Origin: CAZTCJ01 sp964612085
GTDB taxonomy: Bacteria > Pseudomonadota > Alphaproteobacteria > JAJFIK01
NCBI GenBank assembly: GCA_964612085.1
Contig: CAZTCJ010000069.1
Location: 1 to 20,788 of the forward strand
Length of the DNA stretch: 20,788 nt
Reading direction: 5' to 3'
Positions 1-7,929 of the stretch are shown one piece after another. The stretch's first letter is position 1. Each line of letters starts with the position of its first letter. Made by a program: the position numbers and the translations under genes. A model generated the notes under the pieces. It ran no database searches. It saw only the letters and a list, made by a program, of their open reading frames with translations, and was not told the DNA's origin.

Positions 1-693
1 ACCCTCAAAGACGCGATGAACGATGCACTGCGCGACTGGGTCACCAATGTTGAAGACACGTTTTATGTGATCGGCACGGCCGCCGGGCCACACCCCTACC
101 CCATGATGGTGCGCGATTTTCAGTCCGTCATCGGACGCGAAGCCCGCGCGCAGATCCTGGAGCGGGAAGGGCGCCTGCCCGATAGCCTGGTGGCCTGCAT
201 CGGCGGTGGCTCCAATGCCATGGGCCTGTTTTATCCGTTCCTGGACGATCGCGACATCGAGGTCATTGGCGTGGAAGCCGGCGGCGACGGCGTCGAGACG
301 GGCCGCCATGCGGCCTCCCTGACCGGCGGCGTGCCCGGCGTGCTCCACGGCAACCGGACCTATCTGCTTCAGGACAGGGACGGACAGATCATCGATGCCC
401 ATTCCATTTCGGCGGGCCTCGATTATCCGGGGATCGGCCCTGAACATGCCTGGCTGCATGATACCGGCCGCGTTAGGTATGTGTCGGCGACGGATAAAGA
501 GGCGCTCGCGGCCTTTCAGCTTTGCGCGGCCCAGGAAGGCATTCTGCCCGCCCTTGAGCCGTCCCATGCGCTGGCCCATGTCTCGAAGATCGCGCCGGAG
601 CGCGCCCCGGATCATCTGATGATCGTCAATCTGTGCGGCCGTGGCGACAAAGATATCTTCACCATCGCCGAAGCGCTGGAGGCGGAGCTTTGA
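1..693 (+). CDS. trpB: Tryptophan synthase beta chain, 3' part (5' end outside window)
   Basis: This is the C-terminal 230 residues of the PLP-dependent beta subunit of tryptophan synthase, which joins indole (channelled from TrpA) to L-serine to give L-tryptophan in the cytoplasm. The reading frame is open from base 1 and enters mid-protein at TLKDAMNDALRDW, a typical internal TrpB segment. The phosphate-binding loop GGGSNAMG lies near residue 68 of the fragment. The late conserved segment EGILPALEPSHALAH contains the family's usual active-site Glu. The frame ends at TGA 691-693. The first in-frame ATG at base 16 is internal and is not a start. The next gene is trpA, whose TTG start overlaps this stop, so the two subunits are probably translationally coupled. 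The identity is very secure; only the missing 5' part is unseen. Confidence 0.97.
   Translation, partial: TLKDAMNDALRDWVTNVEDTFYVIGTAAGPHPYPMMVRDFQSVIGREARAQILEREGRLPDSLVACIGGGSNAMGLFYPFLDDRDIEVIGVEAGGDGVETGRHAASLTGGVPGVLHGNRTYLLQDRDGQIIDAHSISAGLDYPGIGPEHAWLHDTGRVRYVSATDKEALAAFQLCAAQEGILPALEPSHALAHVSKIAPERAPDHLMIVNLCGRGDKDIFTIAEALEAEL
678..692 (+). promoter_or_regulatory. Ribosome binding site and TTG start of trpA
   Basis: GGAGG at 678-682 lies 7 bases before TTG 690-692. That TTG overlaps the trpB stop as TTGA. No ATG or GTG in the trpA frame sits at a comparable position. The ATG at 633 in this frame would add 19 residues of trpB-overlapping sequence unlike any TrpA N-terminus. The Shine-Dalgarno position is what decides the TTG start. 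Confidence 0.7.
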
Positions 694-1544
694 GCACGGA
701 TCAATCGCGCATCGCCAGGCGGTTCGCCGCCCTGTCGCAACAAGGCCGCGCCGCCTTCATTCCGTTCATCACGGCGGGCGATCCGGACCCGGAAACCTCC
801 CAGGCCCTGCTCGACCGGCTGCCCGCCGCAGGCGCCGACCTGATCGAGTTGGGCATTCCCTTTACCGATCCCATGGCGGACGGTCCGGCCATTCAGGCGG
901 CCTCGCTCCGGGCCTTGAAGGCGCATGCGAGCCTTGCGGGCACCCTGGAAATGGTCCGCCGCTTCCGCGCCAAGGATACGGAGACGCCGGTCCTGCTGAT
1001 GGGCTATTTCAACCCGATCCATGCCTATGGCACCGGCCGTTTCGTGGCCGATGCCCGGACCGTTGGTGTCGATGGCCTGATCGTGGTCGATGTGCCGCCG
1101 GAGGAGGATAGCGCACTGGGTGCGCCTGCCCGCGCGGCCGGGCTCGATGTCATCCGGCTGGCCACGCCGACCACGTCGGAGGCGCGGCTTCCGGCGGTTC
1201 TGGCCGGAGCCAGCGGGTTCCTTTATTACGTCTCCGTAACGGGCGTGACGGGCGCTGCTACAGCCGCCGAAGAGGCCTTGCAGGATGCGCTCAAACGGTT
1301 GCGCAACCACACGGATTTGCCCATTTCCGTCGGATTTGGCATCAAGAGTCCTGAACAGGCTGCCGCGGTTGCCCGCATTGCCGACGGGGTCGTGGTAGGA
1401 TCGGCGATCGTCGAGCGGATCGCCCAAGCTCTCGATGCCCAGGGCCGTGCCCCGGACGGGCTGGCTGACACGGTCGCGCGGTTCGTGGGCGAGCTGGCCG
1501 GGGCCGCGCACAGCGTTGTGAAACAGGCGCCATCGCAAGGCTAG
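690..1544 (+). CDS. trpA: Tryptophan synthase alpha chain
   Basis: TrpA cleaves indole-3-glycerol phosphate to indole and glyceraldehyde-3-phosphate and passes indole to TrpB in the alpha2-beta2 complex. The protein is 284 aa from the TTG start, slightly longer than the roughly 270 aa common in the family. Both catalytic acids are present: Glu53 in LIELGIPFTDPMADGP and Asp64 in the same segment, matching E. coli Glu49 and Asp60. The N-terminal GRAAFIPFITAGDP segment is characteristic. The loop YYVSVTGVTGA and the phosphate-binding stretches VGFGIKSPEQA and DGVVVGSAIV are also present. The gene overlaps trpB by the TTGA junction and is followed 60 bp later by accD. A start at 633 is possible in frame but is unlikely, because a good Shine-Dalgarno precedes TTG 690 and the extra residues do not resemble TrpA. 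Confidence 0.96.
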   Translation: MSTDQSRIARRFAALSQQGRAAFIPFITAGDPDPETSQALLDRLPAAGADLIELGIPFTDPMADGPAIQAASLRALKAHASLAGTLEMVRRFRAKDTETPVLLMGYFNPIHAYGTGRFVADARTVGVDGLIVVDVPPEEDSALGAPARAAGLDVIRLATPTTSEARLPAVLAGASGFLYYVSVTGVTGAATAAEEALQDALKRLRNHTDLPISVGFGIKSPEQAAAVARIADGVVVGSAIVERIAQALDAQGRAPDGLADTVARFVGELAGAAHSVVKQAPSQG

Positions 1545-1604
1545 GGATGAGTAGCGGCGTCTTTGGAAGGGTTCGATGGGGGCGACAGAAAGGGTGGTAG
1601 ACGG

Positions 1605-2546
1605 ATGAACTGGATCACCAATATGGTCCGCCCGAAGGTTTCCAACTGGTGGAACAAGCGCGATACGGCGGAAAACCTTTGGCGCAAATGCCCCAATTGC
1701 GGCGAAATGATCTTTCACCGCGACCTGGCGGCTAACGATAATGTCTGCACCAATTGCGGTTTTCACATGAAGATCGCGCCGGAAGACCGGCTCAAGACGA
1801 TCTTCGACGGCGGTGAATGGGAGGAGCTGCCTCTTCCGGATGTGCAGGACGATCCGCTCAGTTTCCGGGATGAAAAGCGGTATACGGACCGCTTGAAGGA
1901 TGCCCGCTCGAAGACGGGCCGGCGCGACGCCATGATCCTGACCGTGGGCATGATCGAAGGACACCAGTCGGTCGTCCTCATTCAGAATTTCGCCTTCATG
2001 GGCGGCTCCCTCGGTATGGGCGCGGGCGAAGCGTTCCTGACGGCCGCCGAAAAAGCACTTGAGCTGAACGCGCCCTTGATCATTTTCACCGCTTCGGGCG
2101 GCGCGCGCATGCAGGAAGGCATTCTGTCTTTGATGCAGATGCCGCGCACGACGGTCGGTGTGCAGATGCTGCGCGATGCGGGCCTGCCTTACATCGTGGT
2201 GCTGACCCATCCGACGACCGGCGGCGTTACCGCATCTTATGCCATGCTGGGCGATGTGCATCTGGCCGAGCCTGGGGCCTTGATCGGTTTCGCCGGTCCC
2301 CGGGTCATCGAACAGACCATCCGCGAACGCTTGCCCGATGGTTTTCAGCGCTCTGAATATCTTCTGGATCACGGCATGGTCGATATGGTCGTGCACCGCC
2401 ATGATGTTAAAAAGACCCTGGCGCAGCTTGTCGATCTGCTGATGATCACGCAGAAAGCGCCGTCCGAGGCCCAGGCCACCCCTGTGGCGGACCCCGATGT
2501 CACGCCGGAGGAAAGCGCTGGCGGGACAGCTCAGGAGGCGGAATGA
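1605..2546 (+). CDS. accD: Acetyl-CoA carboxylase carboxyltransferase subunit beta
   Basis: AccD pairs with AccA to move the carboxyl group from carboxybiotin to acetyl-CoA, giving malonyl-CoA for fatty acid synthesis. The 313-aa protein has the N-terminal four-cysteine zinc ribbon (Cys29, Cys32, Cys48, Cys51) seen in bacterial AccD. The carboxyltransferase crotonase-like core follows, with TASGGARMQEG at about 162-172 and PTTGGVTASYAMLGD at about 203-217. The last 30 or so residues are an Ala/Pro/Glu-rich tail, probably disordered and not part of the conserved fold. ATG 1605 was chosen because AGGGTGG lies 7 bases upstream and the N-terminus MNWITNMVRPK is typical; the frame stays open back to a TTG at 1563. 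The stop overlaps the folC start. The location between trpA and folC is common in proteobacteria, as I recall. Confidence 0.97.
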   Translation: MNWITNMVRPKVSNWWNKRDTAENLWRKCPNCGEMIFHRDLAANDNVCTNCGFHMKIAPEDRLKTIFDGGEWEELPLPDVQDDPLSFRDEKRYTDRLKDARSKTGRRDAMILTVGMIEGHQSVVLIQNFAFMGGSLGMGAGEAFLTAAEKALELNAPLIIFTASGGARMQEGILSLMQMPRTTVGVQMLRDAGLPYIVVLTHPTTGGVTASYAMLGDVHLAEPGALIGFAGPRVIEQTIRERLPDGFQRSEYLLDHGMVDMVVHRHDVKKTLAQLVDLLMITQKAPSEAQATPVADPDVTPEESAGGTAQEAE

Positions 2547-3901
2547 CCGTGTCCGGCGGCGGCGCGGTCGCGGACCCGTCCGGGTCCGACGCCGTGCTGG
2601 CGCGCTTTGAACGTCTGCATCCGAACCTCATCGATCTCGGTCTTGAGCGGATTTTGCGTTTGCTCGATGCCTTGGGCCGTCCGCAGGACGCGGTGCCGCC
2701 TGTCATTCACATTGCGGGCACGAACGGCAAGGGCTCGGTTCTGGCCCTGTTCAAGGCCATTCTGGAAGCGGACGGACAGTCCGCCCACTGTTACACTTCG
2801 CCCCATCTGGTGCGCTTTCACGAGCGCATCGCGCCCAATGGCCAGCCCATCGACGAAGCGGACCTGATCCGTGTTTTGGAAGATTGCGAGGCCGCCAATG
2901 GGGGCGAACCGATTACCTTTTTCGAGATTACGACCGCGGCGGCTTTTCTGGCGTTTTCCCGCCGCCCTGCCGATGTGACCCTGCTCGAAGTGGGTCTGGG
3001 CGGGCGCTATGATGCCACCAATGTCATTGATCGTCCGGCCCTGACGGTCATCACGCCGGTCGACTACGATCACCAGAACTTCCTTGGCGACACGATCGAG
3101 GCAATCGCCGGCGAGAAGGCGGGCATCCTGAAATCCGGCGTGTTCGGCGTGATCGGTCCGCAAAGGGACGCGGCGCGCGCGGTGATCGAAGAGGCGGCGG
3201 ACCGGACCGGCGCGCCCTTGGTCATTCGGGGTCAGGATTATACCATCCATGAAGAAAACGGCCGCATGGTCTATCAGGACGCCCATGGTCTGCTCGACCT
3301 GCCGCTGCCGCGTCTTCCCGGGCGTCATCAGATCGAGAATGCCGGGATTGTCATTGCGGGGCTGCGCACCCTCGATTGGCTGGGCGTCTCGGATGCGGCC
3401 ATCGCGCAGGGGCTGGAGACCGTGTCCTGGCCGGGCCGTCTGCAGCGCCTCGTGTCGGGCCCGTTCATTGAGGCGTTCCGGGCGGCGAGCGCGGATGGGG
3501 CGGACCGGGGCGAGGTCTGGCTCGATGGCGGCCACAATCCCCATGGCGCGCGGGCGGTTGCCCATACCATGGCCGATCTCGACGAGCGGCTGTCGCGCCC
3601 GCTTTATCTCATTGTTGGTATGATGATCCACAAGGACGCGGGTGCGTTTTTCGAGGCCTTTAGCGGGCTTGCGCGCCATGCGGTGGTCATCCCGATCCCC
3701 GGTGAGGCCAATTGTCAAGACCCGGAGGATCTGGCGCGGGCGGCTGAAGGCGCGGGCCTTGCCGCAAGCACGGCGGAGAGCCTGACGGATGCGGTGCAAA
3801 GGGTGCTGCAAATGGCGCGGGAGGATGGCGATCCCGTGCCGCGCCTGCTGATCGCGGGCTCGCTTTACCTCGCCGGAACGGTCCTCAAGGATCACGCATG
3901 A
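2543..3901 (+). CDS. folC: Bifunctional dihydrofolate synthase / folylpolyglutamate synthase
   Basis: FolC is a Mur-ligase-type ATP-dependent enzyme that adds glutamate to dihydropteroate and then extends the polyglutamate tail of folates. The 452-aa protein shows the P-loop AGTNGKGS at about residues 58-65 and the following TSPHLVRFHERI. The folate-ligase signature LEVGLGGRYDATN is at about 148-160, and DHQNFLGDTIEAIAGEKAG at about 176-194. SWPGRLQ is at about 295 and the C-terminal domain signature LDGGHNPHGAR at about 327-337. ATG 2543 overlaps the accD stop (ATGA) and is preceded by AGGAGG at 2533-2538, so the two are coupled. The first 20 residues are Gly/Ala-rich and poorly conserved. 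It is the last gene of the + strand operon and runs into the hairpin at 3903-3930. Confidence 0.96.
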   Translation: MTVSGGGAVADPSGSDAVLARFERLHPNLIDLGLERILRLLDALGRPQDAVPPVIHIAGTNGKGSVLALFKAILEADGQSAHCYTSPHLVRFHERIAPNGQPIDEADLIRVLEDCEAANGGEPITFFEITTAAAFLAFSRRPADVTLLEVGLGGRYDATNVIDRPALTVITPVDYDHQNFLGDTIEAIAGEKAGILKSGVFGVIGPQRDAARAVIEEAADRTGAPLVIRGQDYTIHEENGRMVYQDAHGLLDLPLPRLPGRHQIENAGIVIAGLRTLDWLGVSDAAIAQGLETVSWPGRLQRLVSGPFIEAFRAASADGADRGEVWLDGGHNPHGARAVAHTMADLDERLSRPLYLIVGMMIHKDAGAFFEAFSGLARHAVVIPIPGEANCQDPEDLARAAEGAGLAASTAESLTDAVQRVLQMAREDGDPVPRLLIAGSLYLAGTVLKDHA

Positions 3902-3902
3902 A

Positions 3903-3930
3903 AAAAGCCCGGCGCGGCGGCCGGGCTTTT
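3903..3930. terminator. Bidirectional rho-independent terminator between folC and trxA
   Basis: A perfect 10-bp inverted repeat, AAAAGCCCGG (3903-3912) and CCGGGCTTTT (3921-3930), encloses an 8-base loop. On the + strand it starts two bases after the folC stop and ends in TTTT. On the - strand it lies 20 bp past the trxA stop and ends in a run of six T. It therefore fits termination of both convergent transcription units, with the better U-tract on the trxA side. Confidence 0.88.
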
Positions 3931-3950
3931 CACGTCTTTATAAAGACGGA

Positions 3951-4271
3951 TCAGATCGAGTCGTCGATCCATTCTTGAATCTTGCCTTTCGGCAGAGCGC
4001 CGACCTTAGTCGCGGCCACTTGCCCGTCCTTGAAAATCATCAGGGTCGGGATGCCGCGCACACCGTATTTGGTCGGCGTGTTGGGGTTTTCATCGATATT
4101 CAGCTTGGCGATCGTCAGCTTCTCGCCCATTTCCGAAGCAATTTCTTCAAGGGCCGGGCCGATCTGCTTACAAGGGCTGCACCATTCCGCCCAGAAATCC
4201 ACGAGAACCGGCTTATCCGCATTCAGAACATCTGAGTCAAAAGAATCATCCGTGATGGTCGTCGTTGTCAT
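3951..4271 (-). CDS. trxA: Thioredoxin with WCSPC active site
   Basis: This is a 106-aa thioredoxin, a cytoplasmic dithiol protein reduced by thioredoxin reductase that serves ribonucleotide reductase, peroxiredoxins and others. The active site reads FWAEWCSPCKQIGP with Cys31 and Cys34. The middle residues are Ser-Pro rather than the usual Gly-Pro. The cis-proline loop RGIPTLMIF places Pro75 opposite the dithiol, and Asp25 occupies the buried acid position. The length matches classical TrxA and there is no signal peptide. ATG at 4269-4271 is preceded by AAAGGTG with about 6 bases spacing. It lies 151 bp downstream of addA on the same strand; that gap has room for an independent promoter. The protein could be either the main thioredoxin or a Trx1-like paralogue, but its length and context favour trxA. 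Confidence 0.95.
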   Translation of the reverse strand: MTTTTITDDSFDSDVLNADKPVLVDFWAEWCSPCKQIGPALEEIASEMGEKLTIAKLNIDENPNTPTKYGVRGIPTLMIFKDGQVAATKVGALPKGKIQEWIDDSI

Positions 4272-4294
4272 GAGTCACCTTTCTTTGAAAGCGT

Positions 4295-4333
4295 GTAGGA
4301 TCCGTATTACGCCAAACATCTGTTGAATCCTAC
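4295..4333. promoter_or_regulatory. Possible trxA promoter region flanked by an inverted repeat
   Basis: Upstream of trxA, GTAGGAT (4295-4301) and ATCCTAC (4327-4333) form a 7-bp inverted repeat with 25 bases between them. A -10-like TAATAC on the - strand (complement of about 4305-4310) lies inside. No good -35 box is seen at the right distance. Promoter and operator functions are inferred only. Confidence 0.3.
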
Positions 4334-4422
4334 CGCCGATTCGCGAAACGCACGCATTGCGCAGATCTCACGGACAAGCCCGTGGGCGGCTGACGGAAAT
4401 CTAGGAACGGGGGGTGGGATCG

Positions 4423-7400
4423 TCAAGGCGCGGCGCCATTCGCGAATTTGGCGAGGGCGCGGTCCATGGCCTGCTGGGGAATATCGACCGCGTGGGGGCC
4501 GTCGGTCCACAGAAGCGAGCAGCGCACCGGCCGGGCCGGGAAAAGCGGCGCCAGCAGAGCCTGATAAAGGGCCATCTGGGTCACATACGGCGCGGGGATC
4601 TGGTCGGCCTCGGTGGGCGCGGGGCGGTTGGTCTTGAAGTCCACGATATGCACCGCCTCGGGCGTCACAACCAGCCGGTCGATCTGGCCATCGATAACAA
4701 TATCGTCACCGAGCGCGGCCACGCGGCCGGCGACCGGCACTTCCGCCTGGCTGCCCGGTCCGAACAGGGCCGCGAAGGCGGGATCGTCCAGCACCGCGAG
4801 CACTTCCGCCGTAAGCGCTTCTCCATCGCCGGGGCCGAGGCCATGGGCGGGCTGGGCGAGAAAGCGCGCCGCGCTCTCGGCTCTCTCGGCGGGCGGCAGG
4901 TCGGGCAGGATCTGCAACAGCTTGTGAATGAGCCGCCCCCGGCGGAACCGTCCGGCCTGGCTGCGCTGGGCCGGTGAGAGGGCGGGGGTCGTGTCCGGCG
5001 TATCGAGGCTGGCACCGGTGAACTGGGAGGGCGCCAGGCTGCGCAAGGGCCGCGGTTCGGGCTTGGCGGGCTGTGTGACCCAGGCAGGCGGGTCCGGTGC
5101 CTTCGCCTGCGGGGTGTGCTCGCCTTGCGCCGCCGCCTCGCTTGTCTCATCGAGGCCGAAGCGCCATCCGGTCTCCCCGAACGGCAACTCGATTTCCTCC
5201 GCATGGGGCTTAAGGGCGGTTTCGATCAGGTCGTACCAGCACCCGTCCGGCCGCCCCTTCTGGCTCTCATAGCCGCAGACATAAAGCCGGTCCTTGGCCC
5301 GGGTCATGGCCACATAGAGCAGGCGGCGGTATTCCGCTTCTCTCTGTTCCGCATACTGATCCCGCAAGGTGCTCGATGCGGGGACGTCTTCCGATTTCGC
5401 GCCGGGCCATAACAGGACCGGGCTGGCGTCTTCCCGCTCGGGCGCACCTTTCAGCACCTTCGGGTCCTGCTTGCCGTCGGGCATGGTGCAGGTGTCGGGG
5501 AGGAAAACGATGCGCGCTTCCAGCCCCTTGGCGCCGTGTACGGTCATGATCCGGACCTCGTCGCCGCCGGTTTCCATGTCCCGCTTGATCACGGGCGGAT
5601 CCCGTTCCAGGGCATGGAGAAAGGCCTCAAGCGACGGCTCGACGGTCTGCTCCATGGCCTGCGCCAGCGCGAGCAGCTCGTCGATGGGATCGGCCGCGTC
5701 CTGACCGAGCCGCGCCAGCAGCTTGCGCCGCCCGCCCGCCTCGCCGAGCAGCCAGGCATAGAAATCGAAGGGCACCCGGTCGCGCGCCTTGTCTCTCACC
5801 GCCTGCAGCCAGTCCAGCGTTGCCCGCCACGCGGCTTGTTCATCGGCGCGCGCTTCCAGCGCCGCCCATAGCGTGCCCGTGCGCTCATGGGCCAGATCGA
5901 ACAGCGCGTCCTCGCTCCAGCCCAGGAATGGGCTTTTCAGCACCGTGGCCAGGGTCAGATCGTCATCGGGCAGAAGAGCGGCGCGGCCCAGCGCGATCAG
6001 GTCCATCACGGCGATATGATCCGTCAGCAGAAGGCGGTCGGCGCCGGCGACGGGCACGCGCCGTTCCTTCAACTCCCGGACCAGCATTTCGACGAAATCG
6101 TTCCGGCGGCGGACCAGGATGAGAATGTCGCTGGGCCTTATGGCGCGTCCGGTGGAGGGCAGAACGGTTCCCTCACGGATCCAGCTCGCGATCCGGTCGG
6201 CGATCCGCTGCGCCAGGCGTGCAGGGGGGCTCGTGAGGCTGGTCATGTCGAGCGGGGCGTGCCAGGGCGTGGCATCGGGCGCTTCGTCCGGGCGCGCAGG
6301 GGGCCACAGCTCGACAAAGCCCCGCTCGTCATGGCGCAAGGCCGCATGACTGACCGCGTCGCCGCTCAAGGTCACCATGCGGGCGGTGCCCGCCGAGGCG
6401 CACACCAGATCCACCGCGTTCAGAATATCGGGCGTCGAGCGGAAGGACAAAGTAAGATGGACCGGGTCCCAGGCCATGTGGGCTGTCCCGGCGCTGTCGC
6501 CGAAATGATCGCGCATGCGGGCGAAGGCCGCCGGTTCCGCCCCTTGGAAACTGTAGATCGATTGCTTTTCGTCGCCGACGGCGAAGATTGTCCGCAGACG
6601 GTCTTGGGCCGTGGCGGCGCTGTCCCCGGCGAAGAACTCGGCCGCCAGGCGCCTGACGATGTCCCATTGCTCCGGGCTCGTATCCTGCGCCTCGTCGATC
6701 AGGATATGATCGATCCCCTGATCGAGCTTATATAGCACCCAGGCGCTGGCCATATCCTGGCGCAGAAGCGTCAGCATGCGGTCGATCAGATCGTCATAGT
6801 CGAGGGCGTTGCGCTGGCGTTTGTGCGCCTGATAGTGGGTAAGAAAGGATCTGGCGATGATCAGCAGGTTCTCGCTGGCCCGCGCCATGCGCGTCGCCCG
6901 GCGGGCCTGCTCCAGGGCCTGGATCCGCTCTTGTTCCGCCTCAAGCGTGGCCAGGCCCGCCGGATTGGCCTTGGCCAGAGCCTTGGTCATCAGGGCGCGC
7001 TTTGATGGCGTGCCGTCTTTCGTGAGAAAGGCGCTGCGATAAGTGTCATAGGCGGCGAGCCGGTCGGGCGCTTCCAGGAGACCGATGAGCTTGGCGCCCC
7101 GATCCGTGTCGGCCTTGCTGCCCGTCAGCAGGCTGCGGGCGGCCATGGTCAGGCCGATGATATCGAGCGCGTCGTCGCTCAAGGCGTCCCGCAGCAAAGC
7201 CGTTTCGTCCGTTCCCGGCGTCACCTCTAAGCGGCGCCAAAGCTCCGTACGCAACCGGTCGAACTGATCCGCATCGCCCAGAAACGGTCCAAGGGACAGG
7301 CGGTGGCTCAGGACAGACCGCAGGAGTTGATCGAAAGCACTCTCGTCGCTCAACCGGGCCACCTGATTGAGCGCTGTGGCAAGGGCGGGATGGCGCAGGG

Positions 7401-7923
7401 TGTCGGCCTCGGCCAGCATGGCGTCGCGGGCGGTCTGGCGCAGCTCTTTGTCCTGACGGTCGTCCAGAACCGTAAACCCCGGCGTCAGCCCGGCCTCCAG
7501 GGGAAACCGTCCGAGCACTGTCTGACAGAAACTGTGGATGGTCTGGATCTTCAGGCCGCCCGGCGTCTCAAGGGCCCGCGCGAAAAGCTGGCGGGCGCGG
7601 CTCAGATCGGGCGTGGTTTTATCCGCGCCGCCGATGGCGCGCAGGGTCTCGCCCAGCTTGCCGTCATCCATGGTCGACCACAGGCCCAGCATGTCGAACA
7701 GGCGCGTGGTCATTTCCGCCGCCGCCGCCTTGGTGTAGGTCAGGCACAGGATCTTGGAAGGATCCGTTCCGGCCAGAAGCAAACGGGCCACACGGACGGT
7801 CAGCACATGGGTCTTGCCCGCGCCTGCATTGGCGCTGGCCCAGGACGAGGTAGCGGGATCGGCGGCCCGGCGCTGGGCGTCTTTGGTGTCTTCAGGAATG
7901 CGGTCGGCGATGGAACGGGCCAT
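4423..7923 (-). CDS. addA: Double-strand break repair helicase-nuclease subunit AddA
   Basis: AddA is the UvrD/Rep-family (SF1A) 3'-5' helicase of the AddAB complex, which resects double-strand breaks and loads RecA. The 1166-aa protein has Walker A ANAGAGKTH (Lys37) and motif Ia LCLTYTKAAAAEM. Walker B is ILIDEAQDTSPEQW (Asp410-Glu411) and motif III VGDEKQSIYSFQGAEP (about 449-464). LSFRST, MTVHGAKGLEARIVFL and LYVAMTRAKDRLYVCGY follow as motifs IV to VI. A C-terminal PD-(D/E)XK nuclease is intact, with Asp1082 in GQIDRL, Asp1095 and Lys1097 in VDFKTN, and the QMALYQALL helix. ATG 7921-7923 is 6 bp after the addB stop, with GAGG just upstream inside addB, so it is translated after addB. Its length and motif order match alphaproteobacterial AddA. 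Confidence 0.96.
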   Translation of the reverse strand: MARSIADRIPEDTKDAQRRAADPATSSWASANAGAGKTHVLTVRVARLLLAGTDPSKILCLTYTKAAAAEMTTRLFDMLGLWSTMDDGKLGETLRAIGGADKTTPDLSRARQLFARALETPGGLKIQTIHSFCQTVLGRFPLEAGLTPGFTVLDDRQDKELRQTARDAMLAEADTLRHPALATALNQVARLSDESAFDQLLRSVLSHRLSLGPFLGDADQFDRLRTELWRRLEVTPGTDETALLRDALSDDALDIIGLTMAARSLLTGSKADTDRGAKLIGLLEAPDRLAAYDTYRSAFLTKDGTPSKRALMTKALAKANPAGLATLEAEQERIQALEQARRATRMARASENLLIIARSFLTHYQAHKRQRNALDYDDLIDRMLTLLRQDMASAWVLYKLDQGIDHILIDEAQDTSPEQWDIVRRLAAEFFAGDSAATAQDRLRTIFAVGDEKQSIYSFQGAEPAAFARMRDHFGDSAGTAHMAWDPVHLTLSFRSTPDILNAVDLVCASAGTARMVTLSGDAVSHAALRHDERGFVELWPPARPDEAPDATPWHAPLDMTSLTSPPARLAQRIADRIASWIREGTVLPSTGRAIRPSDILILVRRRNDFVEMLVRELKERRVPVAGADRLLLTDHIAVMDLIALGRAALLPDDDLTLATVLKSPFLGWSEDALFDLAHERTGTLWAALEARADEQAAWRATLDWLQAVRDKARDRVPFDFYAWLLGEAGGRRKLLARLGQDAADPIDELLALAQAMEQTVEPSLEAFLHALERDPPVIKRDMETGGDEVRIMTVHGAKGLEARIVFLPDTCTMPDGKQDPKVLKGAPEREDASPVLLWPGAKSEDVPASSTLRDQYAEQREAEYRRLLYVAMTRAKDRLYVCGYESQKGRPDGCWYDLIETALKPHAEEIELPFGETGWRFGLDETSEAAAQGEHTPQAKAPDPPAWVTQPAKPEPRPLRSLAPSQFTGASLDTPDTTPALSPAQRSQAGRFRRGRLIHKLLQILPDLPPAERAESAARFLAQPAHGLGPGDGEALTAEVLAVLDDPAFAALFGPGSQAEVPVAGRVAALGDDIVIDGQIDRLVVTPEAVHIVDFKTNRPAPTEADQIPAPYVTQMALYQALLAPLFPARPVRCSLLWTDGPHAVDIPQQAMDRALAKFANGAAP

Positions 7924-7929
7924 GGGTCC

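Noticed and set aside
612..2402. 596-aa open frame on the - strand opposite trpA-accD
   Set aside because: It is antisense to two certain genes and has Arg/His/Gly-rich composition typical of GC-rich shadows, with no recognisable motif or ribosome site.
2531..3895. 454-aa open frame on the - strand opposite folC
   Set aside because: It mirrors folC almost exactly, shares its codon phase pattern and has no domain; folC is beyond doubt.
4369..4384. Hairpin CACGG/CCGTG between addA and trxA as an addA terminator
   Set aside because: The stem is only 5 bp and no T-run follows on the - strand.
4338..4447. Two copies of the palindrome TTCGCGAA about 100 bp apart near the addA 3' end
   Set aside because: One copy encodes conserved-frame residues at the addA C-terminus, and such short GC-centred palindromes are common by chance in this genome.
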